This document shows positions 23,201 through 23,664 of a stretch of DNA of 23,664 nt, piece by piece. Position 1 is the first letter of the stretch. Every line of letters begins with the position of its first letter. The stretch is from CAYHPY01 sp964358485 (GTDB lineage: Bacteria > Elusimicrobiota > Elusimicrobia > UBA1565 > UBA9628): contig CAYHPY010000054.1 in the NCBI GenBank assembly GCA_964358485.1, positions 1 through 23,664 of the forward strand. Direction: 5' to 3'. The notes under the pieces are model-generated. The model searched no databases, was not told the origin of the DNA, and worked only from the letters and a program-made list of their open reading frames with translations. Made by a program: the position numbers and the translations under genes.

Positions 23201-23664
23201 AGGGCCGCCTCCAAGGCGTCGTAGCGCGCCGCCACCGCGGACACAAACCGCCGCTTTTCGTGGAAGGGGCCGTGGAAGAAGCTTCCCTTGAAGCCCGCGA
23301 TGACCACGCGCTTGAGCTCGGCGCGGGTCAGGCGCGCGTGCTCGACCACCAGCTCGGTCTCCCGGCTGACCGTGGTGTTGGAGATCAGCCGGTTGTCGGT
23401 GCAGAGGCTGACGGACAGCCCGTGGTCGATCATGCGGCGGATGGGGTGGGCCGCGTAGGATTTGAGCGAGGGGATGGTCTGGAGGTTGCTCGTCACGCAG
23501 ACCTCCACGCCGATGCGCTGGCTGGCCATGTAGTTGGCCAGCTCCTCGACGTACTTCTTGGGGTCCTCGATGGCCGGGTCCTGGATCATCCCGTGGGCGA
23601 ACAGGAAGGTCCCGTGGCCGATGCGGTTGGCGTGGCACTGGGTGATGGCCTGCCAGATGGACTC
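23197..23664 (-). CDS. add: Adenosine deaminase, C-terminal part (5' end outside window)
   Basis: The last 155 residues are visible and enter from the right edge. RIGHG near the window-side end holds the catalytic histidine of the family. TSNLQT, then HPI, and SLCTDNRLIS (about residue 90 of the visible part) match the C-terminal active-site strands: the aspartate is the zinc ligand, and the Asn after it replaces the second Asp of the animal enzyme, a change I recall from many bacterial deaminases. It would convert adenosine (or deoxyadenosine) to inosine in purine salvage. The N-terminal HxH zinc ligands lie outside the window, so activity cannot be fully checked. A 6-aminodeoxyfutalosine or other purine-nucleoside deaminase of the same family is a less likely alternative. 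Confidence 0.9.
   Translation of the reverse strand, partial: ESIWQAITQCHANRIGHGTFLFAHGMIQDPAIEDPKKYVEELANYMASQRIGVEVCVTSNLQTIPSLKSYAAHPIRRMIDHGLSVSLCTDNRLISNTTVSRETELVVEHARLTRAELKRVVIAGFKGSFFHGPFHEKRRFVSAVAARYDALEAAL

Overview
The window comes from a high-GC bacterium with a double membrane. Evidence for this is a set of signal peptides, two lipoproteins, a PorV-type barrel, a second likely outer-membrane barrel, and very long secreted Ig/fibronectin/beta-propeller proteins with FlgD-like domains. That mix suits Elusimicrobiota or a neighbouring uncultured phylum of environmental genomes. This placement is inference from gene content only: there is no rRNA or other marker here. No tRNA, rRNA, CRISPR array or insertion sequence was seen.

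Layout. (1) 1-6432, minus strand: a tight operon reading leftward, with a 64-residue protein, a 296-residue exported protein and a giant secreted M14 zinc carboxypeptidase (at least 1,793 residues, running off the left edge). (2) 6564-7351, minus: a stand-alone OmpR-type response regulator with its own promoter and intrinsic terminator. (3) 7458-15124, minus: an operon with its promoter at 15096-15124, encoding a possible 56-residue cysteine-rich protein, a small exported FlgD-fold protein, a 1,963-residue beta-propeller/FG-GAP/Ig/FN3 protein ending in a YPNP-type sorting-like domain, and a PorV/PorQ-family barrel. (4) 15198-16070, minus: a secreted protein of unknown function. (5) 16098-16568: about 470 bases without a convincing gene. 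(6) 16569-18573, plus: a promoter, a matrixin-like metalloprotease and two lipoproteins. (7) 18590-22731, plus: a promoter, then a short-chain dehydrogenase, an acetoacetate-decarboxylase-family protein and a COG2907-type FAD oxidoreductase joined by 4-base overlaps, followed by a predicted outer-membrane barrel. (8) 22733-23664, minus: a YbhB/YbcL-family protein coupled to the 3' part of an adenosine deaminase gene.

How the parts may work together. Most of the window is devoted to the cell surface. The propeller protein and PorV, cotranscribed, look like a surface cargo and a carrier of the type IX secretion kind. The M14 protein and the matrixin are exported peptidases. The SDR/decarboxylase-family/flavoprotein cassette looks like a small uncharacterised pathway acting on a carbonyl or lipid-like substrate.

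The most notable points are: a PorV-plus-sorting-domain operon; a repeated promoter arrangement in which the -10 box lies only 6-11 bases before the start codon, suggesting leaderless mRNAs for lead genes; a 573-base tandem duplication with a 116-base identical stretch inside the propeller gene; and a short cysteine-rich gene hidden in the leader of that operon.
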